A DNA stretch of 64,000 nucleotides from Theristus sp. LFF4_11 (GCA_030248135.1 JASANC010002883.1:24521-88520); one strand, 5' to 3'. Shown: positions 1-13,371, counted from the first letter of the stretch. A program made the numbers and translations. The notes: a model not told the origin generated them from the letters alone.

Positions 1-321
1 TCAGTAATGGCGTTGGGTGCATAGGTTAGGTGGCTCTGATAATTAAAAATACGAACAAACATACTTTTTTCTGCACCAGGAATAATATTATTTTGCATCG
101 TGGTAGCGGGCAGCAATAAAGTAGAATCAAAACAGCAAACCGTAATTGATTATCGTACAAAAAACAAAAAAACCAAAGTTCATGTGGAATCTGTTCCGTG
201 TGTAGAAGTGACACCGTTGCAACAAAACAAGTTTGTAAAAAGGTTGAGAACGAAAAAGAACCGTTGAAGAATTCTGTCGGTAAGGTTTTTTTGTACAAAA
301 ACCTGAAGACCATAGAAACGA

Positions 322-2332
322 TCAGTCCGAGGATGAGACGCTCTCGGCCTCTTCCTGGTAGTCGCTGTCCTCCATCTGTCGCATCTGTGCCAGGCGTGTC
401 TCCTGGCGGTAGAAATGCTTGAAGTTGGCGACGATGATCGGCACGGGCAGCGCCAGCGTCAGCACGCCGATCAGCGCGCAGCAGGAGCCGACCAGTTTGC
501 CGGCGGTCTTCTCGGGCGCCATGTCGCCGTAGCCGACGGTCGTCATCGTCACGAGCACGTACCAGAACGAGGCCGGTATCGAGGTGAACTTTGTGGCCGG
601 GTCCTCGCCGCCGCCCTCCGCGAAGTACATGCCGCTCGCGAACAGCACCAACGCGATGATCAGGAAGAAGAACAGCAGCATGAACTCTTGTATGGACGCC
701 TTGAACGTTTTGCCGAGTATTTGCAGGCCGACCGAGTGCCGCGACAGTTTGAAGATGCGGAAGACGCGCACGAGACGGAGCACGCGCAGCACGGCGAACT
801 GCATGCCGCCGCCGCCCTGGCCGTCCGCGTCCTGTGGAAAGCAGCAACGTTGGACACACACTGCGATACTGGCGTTGAGAATTTCAATTGCTTCAGCTCA
901 CCTGAAGGAACAAGTTCACAAAGAACGGCGCGATGGCGACGACGTCGACGATGTTCAGAAAGGACTTCATGAATTCGCACTTGCTCGGACACGAGCCGAA
1001 CCGGATCAAGAACTCGATGGTGAACCACGCGATGCAGATGCACTCGATGATGAAAAACGGATCGGTGCCCTTCGGCGGACGGCCGTTTGACGCGCCGTTG
1101 CTGAATGTCGCGTTTTGCATCGCGGCGGCGGCGGCTGCGGCAGCCTCGGCGGCGTGGTCGTTCTTGCCGCTCAACGCCGGCACCGTCTCCAGACAGAAGT
1201 TCACGATGGAGATGATGATGACGAAGACGGAGACGAACGCGATGATGCGCGCCGCCAGCGACGTGTCCGCGTGCTCGATCAGTTTCCAGATGCGGCGTTG
1301 CAGTTTGTTCGTCGGCATCGGCGGCTCCTCCGGCTTCTGGTAGCCCTCGGCCGCCCAGAACGTCTCCAGCACCTGCGCACCCATTTCAAAGAACTTCAGT
1401 TCACCGAGAAATATGTCCATGGCGACTGACTCCGGGCGTTTCACGCGACCGTCGCTCTGGTAGATGTAGAGAATCGACTCGAACGAGGAGCGATGCCGGT
1501 CGAAGAAATACTCGTTTGTTAATGGGTTGTAGTAAGGCTGACGTTTGATTGGATGCGCCAGTAGACTGTTCGGAAACCTGTGTGGAAGAATTTTGAATTG
1601 TTTGCAACGATATTCGTGATGCAGCTGAAGACCTGTTGTCGCATCATTCGAGGCATCAGCTTGGGTTGCCAGTTTTCAATTCTGTCTCGCATTAATTCCA
1701 GATGTGAATCAAAATCAAAGAAGCATAAAATCTGCAAAATTACAAAAATACGCACCTGTCCAGCGTTTCTTGGAGCGTTTGAAACCTGAGTCCAGAGATG
1801 TTGATTGTGACAATACTCAGCGGGTCCAACGCCTGCAACGGCGGCACAACGGTGGTCGGGCACGGCCCGTCGGGATCGTGCGGCGAGCCGGGCCCGTTGT
1901 TGACGCCAGCGAGACGCGTCGGTAGTGCGTGTGCTGGAGGCACGTTCAACAGGCGCGACGTGTTCTGCACGCACAACAAGTCTGTGTAGTTTCGCATGCC
2001 ACCTGACGTCACCTGTGATACACTGCACCTTGACCAGTAATCAGTGACCTACGATCTGATGACGCCGTTCTATTGCGCTCTCAACGATTACATGAGCATG
2101 GCTCAAGCAAAACAACAACAAGCCGATCCTGGCGTACCCTGAGCGAGTCGGCTGACGTCGGCGTCGCATCGATCATGTCAAAGAGCTGCGTGTTTGCAGC
2201 GTCCACGCCGTCCGGTTGACCACTGGCGCCAATTGGTGTGCCCGCTGGGATGCTCGTCGCACCCAACGCATTGCTGCACCTGCGAAATTTAGAGCGCACG
2301 TGTGACTTGTCGGACGGTACGGTCAGATGCAT
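322..2332 (-). CDS. Kv1 (Shaker-type) voltage-gated potassium channel alpha subunit
   Basis: Four exons (2138-2332, 1756-2012, 902-1577, 322-831) join in frame to 545 codons. Introns have gtacgc, gtgcgt and gtgagc donors. The product forms plasma-membrane tetramers that pass K+ on depolarisation. Residues ~1-130 are low-complexity. The T1 tetramerisation domain starts at ~133 ([10 protein letters not shown]) and includes [13 protein letters not shown]1 is [18 protein letters not shown] and S2 contains [19 protein letters not shown]4 has five basic residues at three-residue spacing ([18 protein letters not shown]). The selectivity filter TVGYGD lies at ~474-479, and S6 contains PVPIIVANF. The S2, S4 and filter motifs fit Kv1 better than Kv2-4. 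Oddities: an alanine tract and an N-A-T glycosylation site in the S1-S2 loop, and a C-terminus of only ~25 residues after S6 ending SSSD, without the usual PDZ ligand. Family assignment is firm; the first exon is less certain. Confidence 0.95.
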
Positions 2333-2405
2333 TCTGTGCAGGTATTGCTGTGGAGGCGGAGTTTGCTTTGCATAGAACACATGCATCACGTGGTGTTTTA
2401 GAGTC
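2326..2405. repeat. MITE family 1, partial copy at the Kv1 start codon
   Basis: This copy carries the family core (TGCAGGTATTGCTGTGGAGG) and the arm ATGCATCACGTG found in the copies at 8.8, 9.3, 22.0, 34.5, 58.7 and 60.2 kb. The proposed Kv1 initiator ATG (2330-2332) lies within the left arm. Confidence 0.7.
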
Positions 2406-4341
2406 AGCCTGTTCATAATTGCCAAGTCTTGAATGACTTTGAACTGTTATGACGGGCTTGATCACAATGTCGTATTCGGCAATCAGTCATACTCGTGGTC
2501 TGGTTGTGTAGCGCGTCTAGAGACGCTTGTCTGTACGTTTGGGGGGTCGAGCCCAACGGAGCAATGATAGAGAAAACTCGGTAGGCGTGCTTCTTGACGG
2601 CGTTCTCTGTACGCTTTTCTGGGTTAGCCCTGGCTATAAACATCGCCAAAAGTACATACTGTTCGTTCGTTCAGCTGGAAATCAATATACGGTAATCACA
2701 GAAACATATGAGGTATAATATCAGATACATGAAGTTCGCTGTTTGTGGTTTCGCCAGGAAGACGCATACCGCGGACGCATAACGACTTTTTTGGTCGCCC
2801 TTAAACCTTTATCCACACTAAGGAGGCTCCTTACTAACTCACGACTTTGGCAGTAGCTTAGAGTTTTCGTTTGACGTTCCTTGAGCATTGAGGTGATGTC
2901 TCGACACGCTCAATTGAAGGTCCGGTTTTGACGACGACATTTTTTTATTGACATTGAGTCAATTGAACTAACAGCTTTAAAGGAGTGACCAAAAAACTAT
3001 GAAGCTGAGATCATGTTGTCAATAAAGTTCCAATGCTATATTACAAAACTACAATGTGCGATTCGTTCTCGGGTTTGGTACAACTGTTGACGGTTTGATT
3101 GGTCTGAAATGTTAAACACTTCTTGAGAAAAGTTTGCAATGAATAGTGTTAAATCCTTGGAAGCCTTTGCAAACTGGAAGCACCGCAACACTTTCATGTC
3201 GTGGTTCGAAAATCTAACAAAATCATGCTTCTTTGGCAAAAGGTACACAAAAGATTTGCGGCTAGATTTGCGCGAAGTTAAAAAGAAATTCTTAGGTAAC
3301 AAGCTTCCGTTTTTTCTATTGCGCATTTGGATTTCAATAAGTTTTTCTTCGAAAACTTTTATGAATTTCAAAAGTTTACACAAAACTGTGATTACTCGCA
3401 AGTCGATAACGAGCACTGCACTGGCAGATGCGTCTGAGATGGGCGATTTTCAACCTTGCATTTCAAAGTGTTGCTGTGTGCTTCGTGGACATGGAATTTT
3501 GAAATGAAATTTCAATAAAATTAGTGGCAAGCTTATAAGAAAATTTGTTTCAAGTTTCAAAACTAAACGTTAAACCAAACTCGAGAACGAGCTGTTTTCC
3601 CCATTGTAGTTTTTTTGAGACATATTTTGTATGTTCACGTCAAAAAAGCATGCAAGCAATTACGGGTTCACAACACTGTCTATATTTCTACATGCGGACA
3701 TGTTTTTGGTGTGGCATCATTGGTTCGGTTCACTTCTGCGTTGGCGGTAAGTAAAATGAAAACCGGCCATAATTAGCAACTGCGCGCTGTCACAGTACGT
3801 GTTGGAATATGATATTGTATGATTGGACTGCCCCGTAAAATATGACTTCACAAGCAAGCCGCGCTGAGCTCACGCGCACAAAAACTCCTTTCAGACCGTG
3901 TGAGGTGAATTTGTCTGGTTGTTTACTCCTGAGAGTTGATTTTAGAGTCAGCCGCCACCAGCAAGCTGATGTTTAATAACTACAAGCAAGCTGCGTTTTT
4001 GTTCGTAACTTCGTTACTTTCCTTCCAGGCTGATACCTAATTATGCCTGGTGTGGTGTATAACAGCAAACACACACCGGATGCCACGTGCAGTCATTGTA
4101 TCATGCGAACGTCCTAAATGATACGCAAACGGGAAATGACGTGAGAAGAAGGAGCACAGGTTAACTATTTTGCTGCAGAAAACAAGTAAAACGTGGATTG
4201 CGGCTGTTATATGATAACTGCACGTATGCGGGCGTCATCACACATGTGTAATGAAAGCAAGATCAGAAAACATGTGCAATTCTAGGCACTCAGGACAGGA
4301 AATGTGTAGTCTCAGAAGATGCAATCACGAAATAATGCGTT
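2406..4341. other. AT-rich intergenic stretch, no gene seen
   Basis: Open frames on both strands near 3.0-3.5 kb are AT-rich mirror images with no family motifs or convincing splice sites. I see no RNA gene or complete repeat here. Confidence 0.5.
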
Positions 4342-7300
4342 TTATGGGCTTCTGCCAGGTGTAAACATCGCTGGGTTTTTTTTGCAAACACACCGTCGCT
4401 CAACGACGCAACATTTTTTTGTCGAACTTGTTCGCCGTTTCAGTGGCGACAGCGTGAGATTGTTGCGCGGCACGATGGCAGCGCTTGCATCATCGTCATC
4501 GGACGCCGCAGCAGACGTTTCATTCGTTTGCGTGTTGCTGCTGCGAGACTGACGATTGGCGGCTGCGCGCACGGCCAGCGGAGACCAGGTGGACGACGAC
4601 ATTCGCTGTTCGTTCGTATGCTCTCGTGTCTTAGCTGGTGCTGCTGCTTGGCGGTGCCGGTAAACGGTCGCAAGCACTGACGGGAACGAGCTGCTCAATG
4701 GGTCAACCACAGTACTGCCCACTGCTGGCGGGCAGCTGTGATGCGCCACATGCAGTTCACAGTTTGATAAGTGACTGATCTTGTTGCTTCGACTGGCGCT
4801 GTTTCTTGACGACTGAGTGATCGTCACGCGATTGTCCGTGTTTGGCAGCAGATAATAGCTGCCATAATGGCGCCGGTGTTGCGGCGACACTGTCGATAAA
4901 ACATTTTTTTCGTAATTATCTATTCGGCACCTAGTGTTGTTGTCTCAGGAATCGTCCAAAAACGCAAAGTTACATAAATTGAGAAAGTACTAAAAAACTT
5001 GTATGCCCATAAAACAATGCAACAATCAGGCGAAGCGGACGGCAACCCACCAACCCCGTGAGTGACTGTGCTCATTGCCGGTGGCACTGTGGCGGTGCTG
5101 CTGTGCAAACGGTTTTCCCACTTGAAGCCTGGTGCGATCAGTTGCAGCCGGCCGGGCATGTCGGCAACTGTTGCGGTTCTGTTTGCGATGATGTCGCTGC
5201 TGATTAACGCTGCTACTGGTACAAAAGCGAAACATGGTGTGTGTTGTGCTGCGGTTGCTTTCACACTTGACTGCGTGGTCCGGATGCAGTGTGCGTTGGA
5301 GATTGGATGAAGTAGGCGCTGCTTTATTCTCACGGGATCGGGCGCTTTTTAACCGGTGCAAAACTATATACTTGCATGCCAGGCTGAAAAGTTGACTATA
5401 AAAAACGTAATTAACGTTGATGTGAAAAGTGGATACTTTGGTGTAGCGGGTGCGTTTGCGTGGAAGTCTTTCAAAGCGTCTGCAGCCTCCCAATCATGCG
5501 TACATTCACGCGCGGTTTTACGTGCGATGAGACACACGTTGGAGATGCATGCAAAAAAACATTTGCGGTACCTTCTTCCGGGTGCAACCGCTGTAAAAAA
5601 ATTGTCCCAACATAAGCTGGAAAGTGTTACTAAAATAATGATATTTCTGTGAAAACATAAATTTCGCTTCTGTCAGCACGTGCACTATTGTGTATGAATA
5701 TGGCAGAGTATTTTCGCTTCTTATTTATTTGAGCCAAACGTAAACTGTTGGTCACCGTATTCTCCGCAAATTACATGCAAATCGAATTTTGCAATATTCA
5801 GATATGTTCAAATGGACAAATGTGGAAAGAATGCTCAAAAGAATAGAAAGCGGACAGAATAAAAGCAAGTTCTGAACGTTATATAAAATTCGGATTATTC
5901 AAATTGCAGCTTTAGAGGGGTTCCGAACTGGAAATGCATTGATTGTCGTTAAAGCTTAGGATTTGTGACGGGACAAACATATTTCAAGACGAATTGGTTT
6001 ATTTGTTTTTTAGAATGAATACCTGCCGTGTTTGCACAGGCACAGAGACACAGAACAGAACACTGCATGACACGCTAATGTTACACTGTGATGCTTCGTA
6101 TGGGAGATATTAAGCGGAATAAAATCAGTGCGGTAAACTTGGAAAACAAATAAAACAGCGATTATCCTCCAAGTTCAAAGTGATGTGCTAAACATGATAC
6201 GTTGCAAAAAATGCGGTCTTTGCGCAATCGAGGGCCATTTCGTGCGCACCTTTTTGCGGTCAGCATTGTTGAGAGTGAGAGAAACGAGTCCAACTTGAAT
6301 GGACCGATCACGGCGACAACAGGATTTTGAAAAATTGATGTTTTCAGCACTATCTTTGGTTGTTTCTTTGACAGATTCTAGTTCATTTTTCTGTCGTTCA
6401 GACATCAGACAGTTACGAGGCTTACACATTCTTTTAATTTTGTAGAATTCCTCTTCCGATCCGTTCCGAGTCACAAGGGAACGTTAGAAATTTAACGACC
6501 GCACGACATTTTTTTATCACACAGTTGTTGGATTAAGTTGATTTCTTGATTGCGTTGGAAATACAAAGCTTATATGCGCAAGTTTGATATTTTTAGATGA
6601 GAGCCTTTCCTCATAACAAGGGAAGGTCAGCTTCAGGTGACATGATTCGCGAAGAAACTGTTTATGAAAAACCACGCTTCCGGAATGTACACAGGGCAAA
6701 AGATGCAGGATATACTTTGTAATCATTTGCGTATGTTTAATCACATCGCCACCTTTGTCCGATACGCGGTTGCTGTATCGCAGTGTGCAGGTGTAAATTG
6801 ACATTGAAATCATTGAAAGCTCATAGCTTTCGAAATCGCATTAACAAAAAAACAATAAACGATTCTTTATCTTACCTTTGTGGAATTCGTCGATGAAATA
6901 TGCGAAACAACGGAGATTGTCGGTGTCTCAATTGAATTTTTAATTCAAATTAGCGACGATTCAGAAATGGAATTTAGTGGTCTGCGGTAAATCATCAGAT
7001 GTTCAGTGACAACTTAAGAAACGTCAAGAAACGACATATAAACAATACAGTGCCTGATGATTCCGATCGGCGCTTAGTTTTGGTTGCACTATCACATTTC
7101 CATCCAAAATCATGCCAATAGCACATAGTTCTTCCATATCCTGCTTCAGCCTTCAGCAATTGAGCGTTATAGCAGCCAGCGTGCATGTACATCTGACCGC
7201 AGGTGTCCATACGTTGCGTACAACATTCAAACATTTCTTTTTTCTTTTCTGACTGGGTACGGGACGGCAATGGTACAAATTTTCCATTTAGTGTTTTGTG

Positions 7301-9713
7301 TGTATTCGAAGAAAACAAACAGTTGGATTGAATCTAAAAGCAATATATTACTGGTTCTGCGCGTCCAGTAGCACTGAAACACCAGAAAGAGCACGCATGT
7401 GAAACAGCCACCCACACGCTACTTACCAGCAGTGCAGACAGAGAAATTTATTGACAAAAAACAAACGAAAATTTGGAAAATTTACGCTTGTGGTTGCGGT
7501 ATAAATTTTAAGATGCCGTATGAAACCCGCTGGTACATGCACATAGTGGGGTTAATGGACGATGTTGAAAAAATGATTGAAGTTTGATACCGAAGCAGCT
7601 CACCTCTGCAGTTATTGTCACCGGGAAACGAAACAGTTAACAGGACAAATTTCGAGAAAAAAGAGATTCTTACGTGTGCGATGTGGCGACTGCATTCTCG
7701 TCTGGCTGCAAACGCGCCGCGTGTGCACGATGCGGCTTTGGCGCTTTTCGTCTCGTCGGCTTTGGCTGCACCCGTAGCAGCTGCTCCAGGCGCCTGAAGA
7801 CAAGTTTTTAGGAATTATGAAGTACATTGCGGTTCGCGTCGATGTGTTCGCATGAAACGTCGGAATGATAAGCTTCGAAAAGGTTGGGTTCGTTACCTGT
7901 GTGCGGTTTTCAAACTCATAAAGTCTGATTGCAACTACCACAAAGAATCTCGATTTTTCTGAGAGGCATGGATGGAAAATGCATCATGTGGAGGAGACGT
8001 ACTGTAGTGTGGAGACATAGTGTGACCGAAAACATATGACTACGTACAAAAGAATAGGCAAACAACTTGGAAATCATTGAAACGAATAATCAAGTTGGGA
8101 AGAGCAAAGCAAGTTGTTGTCAACAGATTCATTAAAATTAATTGAAGTTCGTTAACAACACTGCTCATGCATGCCAGTAGTAAGCATGAAGTTGTATCAT
8201 CAACAGTAATCCGAACCGTTTGAATGGTTTCCTAGTGTGCCCAATTTGCATTGAGTTGAACAGCTTTTGTTGCTTTCTTTGTTGCTGCGCATGCCAGTCA
8301 GCAAAACTTTCATTGCATGATCCACCCGCCACAAACATATTGTCTTTGTTAGTTCTTGAGTGAAAACAAATTTACAAATTCTGAATTTTGTCTCTGACAT
8401 TTTCACTTTATTTTTAACGTGAAAAGGGTGCTGGAAACTCACACTCATTCAAAAGAAACACGTTTCAATAGAATCCAGATCCACGAAAAAAGAAGGCTGC
8501 GGAGTGTGAGCAGCCTCCCCTCAGCCGACCAATCAGCTGATTCCACATTTTATTGAGTTCGACTGTAAATTCAGCAAACTTTGAACATGATTTGCATTGG
8601 CAACAACTATCTCATTGGCTGTGGAATAAAATCAGGTGAATCTAAACCAAAGTTCATAATACTAATAAAGCAACTTGTGGCTTCATGAGCAAAATAAAAA
8701 CAGATTCCGCCATGGTGATGTTAGTTTTACGATGGCGCCACGTGTCGTCGTGTTTGAAACGGAAAACAGCCAACGGAATTTTGAACGAATTACGAAACAC
8801 AAAGTGCAGACAAACTCTAAATTATAGGCCTATCAGCTGATTGGTTGATGATCACGTGATGCGTGCTTTCTTTGCAATCATTGCTGGGGGAGGCGGAGTC
8901 TGTCCTGTGAAGAAAGCTTGCATCACGTGATCACCAACCAATCAGCTGACTATCTGTAATTTAGAGTTCGACTGTATAATCCAGAGGAGAAGCAGAAAAA
9001 ACTGAAACAGAATTCGGCTTTTATTTTTTGTTTAAAAAAGTAACATTGAAGAAGCTTGGCAGACACAAAGCAGCCCAAGGTGGCAATCGAATTATCGAGA
9101 ACGGCTTCTCTTCGGCGGCTTTTTGTGTGCTGTGTTGTTGCTGCTGCTGCATTGTGTTTGGTCTGGATATCACGTTCAAGAACAGTTTGCAAACTGTGAG
9201 CAAACAGATGAGTCTTACTTAACCTTAGCCGACAAAGAGATCATATACAGTCGAACCTCAAATTATGGGCAATCAGCTGATTGGTTGGTGATCACATGAT
9301 GCATGCTTTCTGTGAAGACACACTCCGCTCTCACAGCAGTCCCTCCTGCACAGAAAGCATGCATCACGTGATCACCAACCAATCAGCTGATTGCCTATAT
9401 TTAGCACAAACAAGCATCAGGGTGTTTCATAGCTCTATAAATTACACCGCGTGTCATGCAGCACACCAAACACTGACAATTGATTTGAGTCGTTGGTCGT
9501 CGCATCGGTCGGCGCTTTCTGGCAGCTTCCGTTGTGGTGCGACAGTTGCGGCGGCTCTTTCTCTTTCCGGTTCACCTTCACCTGGTGATGTTGACTCTTC
9601 GGCTTTGATCGTTTTCGACCGGGGCTCAGTAGCAGCGCGAGTGGTCGGCCAGTCCGGAATGCACTGCTGATGTTGTCCGAGGCGTCGTCGCCGTTGTCGC
9701 AGTGTAACGCCAT
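4342..9713 (-). CDS. Predicted four-exon gene of unknown function
   Basis: Four segments with good splice signals give one open frame of ~355 codons. They are 9582-9713 (ATG, ends at a CAG|gtgaag donor), 7674-7793 (gtaaga donor), 5051-5318 (gtgggt donor) and 4342-4889 (to the stop). Phases 0, 0 and 1 are consistent. The last exon has 182 open codons with coding-like composition (Ser/Thr/Asn-rich, a DDDD acidic stretch, basic clusters). The first exon ends in a basic RKRSKPK cluster. I recognise no domain; the product looks largely disordered. Other frames of exons two and three are also open, so those exons are the weakest part. Copies of MITE family 1 sit in the first intron. Confidence 0.38.
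8812..8976. repeat. MITE family 1, full copy
   Basis: An inverted repeat: AAATTATAGGC, CAGCTGATTGGTTG and ATCACGTGATGC on the left are mirrored by GCATCACGTGATCACC, AACCAATCAGCTGA and the AATTTAGAGTTCGACTGTA end on the right. No coding capacity. A half copy of the end sequence occurs at ~8516-8570. Confidence 0.8.
9249..9405. repeat. MITE family 1, full copy
   Basis: A nearly perfect palindrome. CAATCAGCTGATTGGTTGG and TGATGCATGCTTTCTGTG are mirrored by CACAGAAAGCATGCATCA and CCAACCAATCAGCTGATTG. The left end CAGTCGAACCTCAAATTAT matches the ends of the 8.8-kb copy. Confidence 0.82.
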
Positions 9714-12479
9714 CTTATCGCCTGCGCAACCGCACGTGAATATACATGTGCAGCGGTCGATTTTTAGTGTCCAATCGAAATGACGTAATTTGCTTAAAAA
9801 CGCTGTCTCTCATCATTCACCACACTTCACGTATTTTTGTACACATCTGGGGATCGGGCCAAGCTGAACTTTCGGGCTGCTGTGACGCTTTCATGTTTCG
9901 CGCGACGTTTCCAGTCTGATGTGTTTGAAAAAATATACTATAGATTGAGTCGTGCGCTAGTCATTGTCGAAGCAAACTACATAACATGTGTCGCTTGAAA
10001 TGAAGAACTCTTCATCATAGCAGCAAACTCCTCACAGTTTACTTTCTGGCCGAAAATTAGCTTCAAGCTTCAACGCATTGAAATCGTTATCGTACAAAAT
10101 ATAAACCGTCCAATCTGAAAGTCATAAACTTTATTGAAGGCCGCTATTTTCAACAAGCATCGCGTGGTCGTTCACATGAACTTGATGGTTTTTTGTGGGC
10201 TTTCTTGCCTACCGCGTCTACAGGGTGGACCAGAAGTAGTGAACGTTCTGATTAAGACACTTATTAGTGGAACGATAATTTCTTTTTTGGCTTAAAATAC
10301 CAGCTTTTAAGCTTTACGGTTTTTTTGGCTCGGTACTGCGGTAATCAGGACTAATATTCCCCAAAATTAGTGGCAGGAAAGTAATGCAAATTCTCAAAGT
10401 ATTACCTCATGCTCTCAAGTTGATTCCGAAAGTTGGGATAAAAAGGTTTGGTTAAAGATCGGTCATTCTGCATACGCGAAGCGTTGTCCCAGTTTAGCGG
10501 GTAAAACAAAATCGAATACTGAACCAGATTACATGTACATTGTACATACAATATATCTGTTGCGTTATGAACACCAATTTGGATTCGCTTCATTTCTACG
10601 CCAGCTGTTTTGCGTTTGAAAGAGACGTTCGGTGTGATTTGCTCAAACAGACACTGACTGTACCTGCAATGGCCGGCGACCGATGGCTGCTGCTTGGCAA
10701 ATCCGTCTTGTCGGCTGATTCGTTTCTTTCGTCGATGTAAAAAATAGGGAGCGTTATTGGTGGTCTCTGGTGGTGTTTTCGAGCATGCAGTATTCGTTTT
10801 TTTACTGGTGCATGTGCATTTGTGCGTTCTTTCAGTAGACAGAGACGAGAACGGCACGACGTAAAAATCGCTGTATGAACATTGCTGGACGTCTGTCGAT
10901 TGCAAACAAGGGTGTAATTACGCTGATGGCATTCTCACGCGCACACCGGCAGTCCCTTTCAGAGTTTATTGAAAACAGAATCTGAGACGTTAAAGAACCT
11001 GATGCTCTCTGCTGATACAGTCGTAAAAAACAGCTCTGTGTTATTCGACAAAACATCAGAAAAGTGATGCTGAAATTATTCCTGCGTCCACGCAATGAAG
11101 ATGCAAACAGTTTTTTTGAAAAGAACCACACATCGTTTCGCGAGGTTTTTTGAACGCGAACTGGATGCAAAACAGATTTTTCTGGAGTTGTAAGCGCGTT
11201 TGCGCAAAGCTGCATCTGATTCGCTAAAGCGCGGTGAAAAACACATGCATGAACAGAGTTTAAGGGTGGCATAATACATAATTATAAAACTAGAAATAGA
11301 AAACAAAGCTACATTTTTGAATATACAAGTCACCATTGAAACTGCTTTTATCGAAAAAAAATTTGCACACGCAGAAAGTATCACTGAAAATTTTGCAGCT
11401 TTGCAGCTGATGATGAGGAAGTTGAAACTGCAAAATCAGCAAACAGAAGTGTGAGTAACGTCGTAAACAGCAATTACAGTCAAAATGAAATTTGTAGTGA
11501 TGCATGTCGAAGTCCAAAAAGGCGTAAAGTCCGATCGTACAAATGAGCCACTGGCGCGCCCCGATCACGCTGCCGTGCAAACCCGAGCTGTCGTGCAAAA
11601 CCGCCCAAACGGTCGAGCGAGCAACAGCAAGCCACAACACGAACAATCAACACGTGCAACGGCACAGCAACGGTGAACATCTGGACAGTCTGCCCACCAT
11701 AACGAACAATCAACCAATCAGCAATGGACTTCAACCAATCAACAACAAGAACCATAAACCATGATAATTGAACATTCATCAATCGTTCTGATGTGAGCTA
11801 TGCGTCCGCTACGCAAGCTCAGATGTCGACCGATGATTCTTATTTATTCAAATCCAACCAATCAGTAAGTAGACACCATTTTATCGTAGTAGCTTAGCTT
11901 TTTAGTGTAATTTTTCTAAGTAGCTTAGCGTTTTCGAACCCAACCTCAAAGATCATCGATTTTATCACCTAAAACACAACCAACTATTAGCAATCAACAT
12001 ATCAATCGATGCGTCTCTTCAAGATCTATCCAAATCCAGTGTTATTTCAACAATTTATTAAACTTTCCAGCAGACTTTTTGTTGAGTTTCGATTTTACAC
12101 GTTGTTGTTGTGCGTTGTTATGTGTGCCCGCGTGTTGTTGTTGCGTGCATGCATAGAGCGTGCCTAGCGACGCAGCGCGTTTATTCGCGTGCTGCACACG
12201 CTTGTGCACTCTTTGTGTGTGTTCGTGACGTTCGGAAGGCGGACTTTCCCACGCAGATTTCGAATACGTGACTCTTTCGCCTTCCGCTTTTGTAAATCCA
12301 CTTCAGTTGCAATATTTTATTACTATGAATATTTGAACTCTGAATTATTGCTCTTATGCAATGAATGTATTGATGCGTGTATTGCCGTCGTCGAAACAGT
12401 GAGAGAATCTTGGCATTATTAATTTGTGCCACCAGCTCGCATTTGTCTCGTCCCCGTGCAACCTCACTTTCGTCTCGGG
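9714..12479. other. Non-coding stretch with a transposon end at ~10207
   Basis: ACAGGGTGGACCAGAAGTAG at ~10206-10226 matches the terminal repeat of the element at 15.7-16.6 kb, but no partner end is visible, so it looks like a solo or truncated end. A possible short exon near 10.67-10.73 kb (minus, gtacag donor) and a GC-richer open frame at 11.54-11.76 kb (plus) could not be tied to a gene. Confidence 0.4.
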
Positions 12480-12957
12480 TTAGTCTTTTACTTGCCTATT
12501 GGGGTACAATTCTGAGCGACTGAGGGAACCCCCTGTACTGGCTTGCCTATCAGTCTCCAATTCTGAGCGATTAAGGTTCCCCTGTGCCGGCTTGCCTATC
12601 AGTTTTCAATTCTGAGCGACTAGTGGTCCCCTGGCATCGCTTGCCTATCAGTGATCAGTTCTGAGCGACTGAGGCCCCCCTGTCCCTGCTTGCCTATCAG
12701 CAACTAGTCCGGTGCGACTGAGTCCTACCCTTAGCTCGCCTATCAGGCTGGGAGCTGTGCGACAGGAATAGACCCTTAGCTCGCCTATCAGGCTGGGAGC
12801 TGTGCGACGTTGTTAGCCCCCTAGCTCGCCTATCAGGTTGGGAGCTGTGCGATCGGTTTAGCCCCTTAACTTGCCTATCAGGTTGGAACTGTGCGATCGG
12901 TTCAGACCCCCTTAGATTGCCTATCAGGTTGTATTCTGAGCGATAGAGGATTAGCCC
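12480..12957. repeat. Minisatellite of about ten 45-50 bp units
   Basis: Each unit begins near TGCCTATCAG and contains TTCTGAGCGA or GCTGTGCGA followed by a C-rich spacer. The first units are ~49-50 bp and the later ones ~45-46 bp. The later block keeps one minus-strand frame with repeated SHSSQPDRRA, but the 49-bp units break it, so coding is unlikely. Confidence 0.85.
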
Positions 12958-13371
12958 GGATTGAAAGTTTACTAACCCAAATTTATACCCCGTAGTGACT
13001 CGTAATCGCGCCGCTACACCCATCAATTTCATCAGCTGTTCTGTAAGGCATAGATGCAGAGTAGTGTAGCACTAACCCGGCGGATGCAATCAGACTCAAC
13101 TGGCACCCAGGTTATGCCACTGGCGAGTCTGCCGCCCCCTCCCGCTAACCGCTGTCCAAGCACTCCCCTGGGCTCTGATGACTTGTCTACAAGCCCAGTA
13201 CGGCTGCACAACGCTGATTGGCGTCATCACCCGTCGTCCCCTTGGTTGCCCGCCGTCGTCGATGACGTTCGTCAGCAGTTCGTCAGCCAGAATAGGAAGT
13301 GGGAGCCGTCAACCCAGGACCGGGTGGAAAGTGACATACCCCTGCGGGTAGGGAACACCATTGCAAATTGA

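Noticed and set aside
11543..11764. 73-codon plus-strand frame with a possible gtgaac donor
   Set aside because: Coding-like in its first half only, then Asn/Gln low complexity. No partner exon was found.
12697..13032. Minus-strand peptide repeat SHSSQPDRRA
   Set aside because: The frame is kept only in the 45-bp units and is lost in the 49-bp units, so it is best explained as a minisatellite.
13054..13371. 105-codon plus-strand frame after the minisatellite, Pro/Ser-rich
   Set aside because: No family motif, no matching exons and biased composition adjacent to a GC-rich repeat. It may be part of an unrecognised element but I cannot support a gene.
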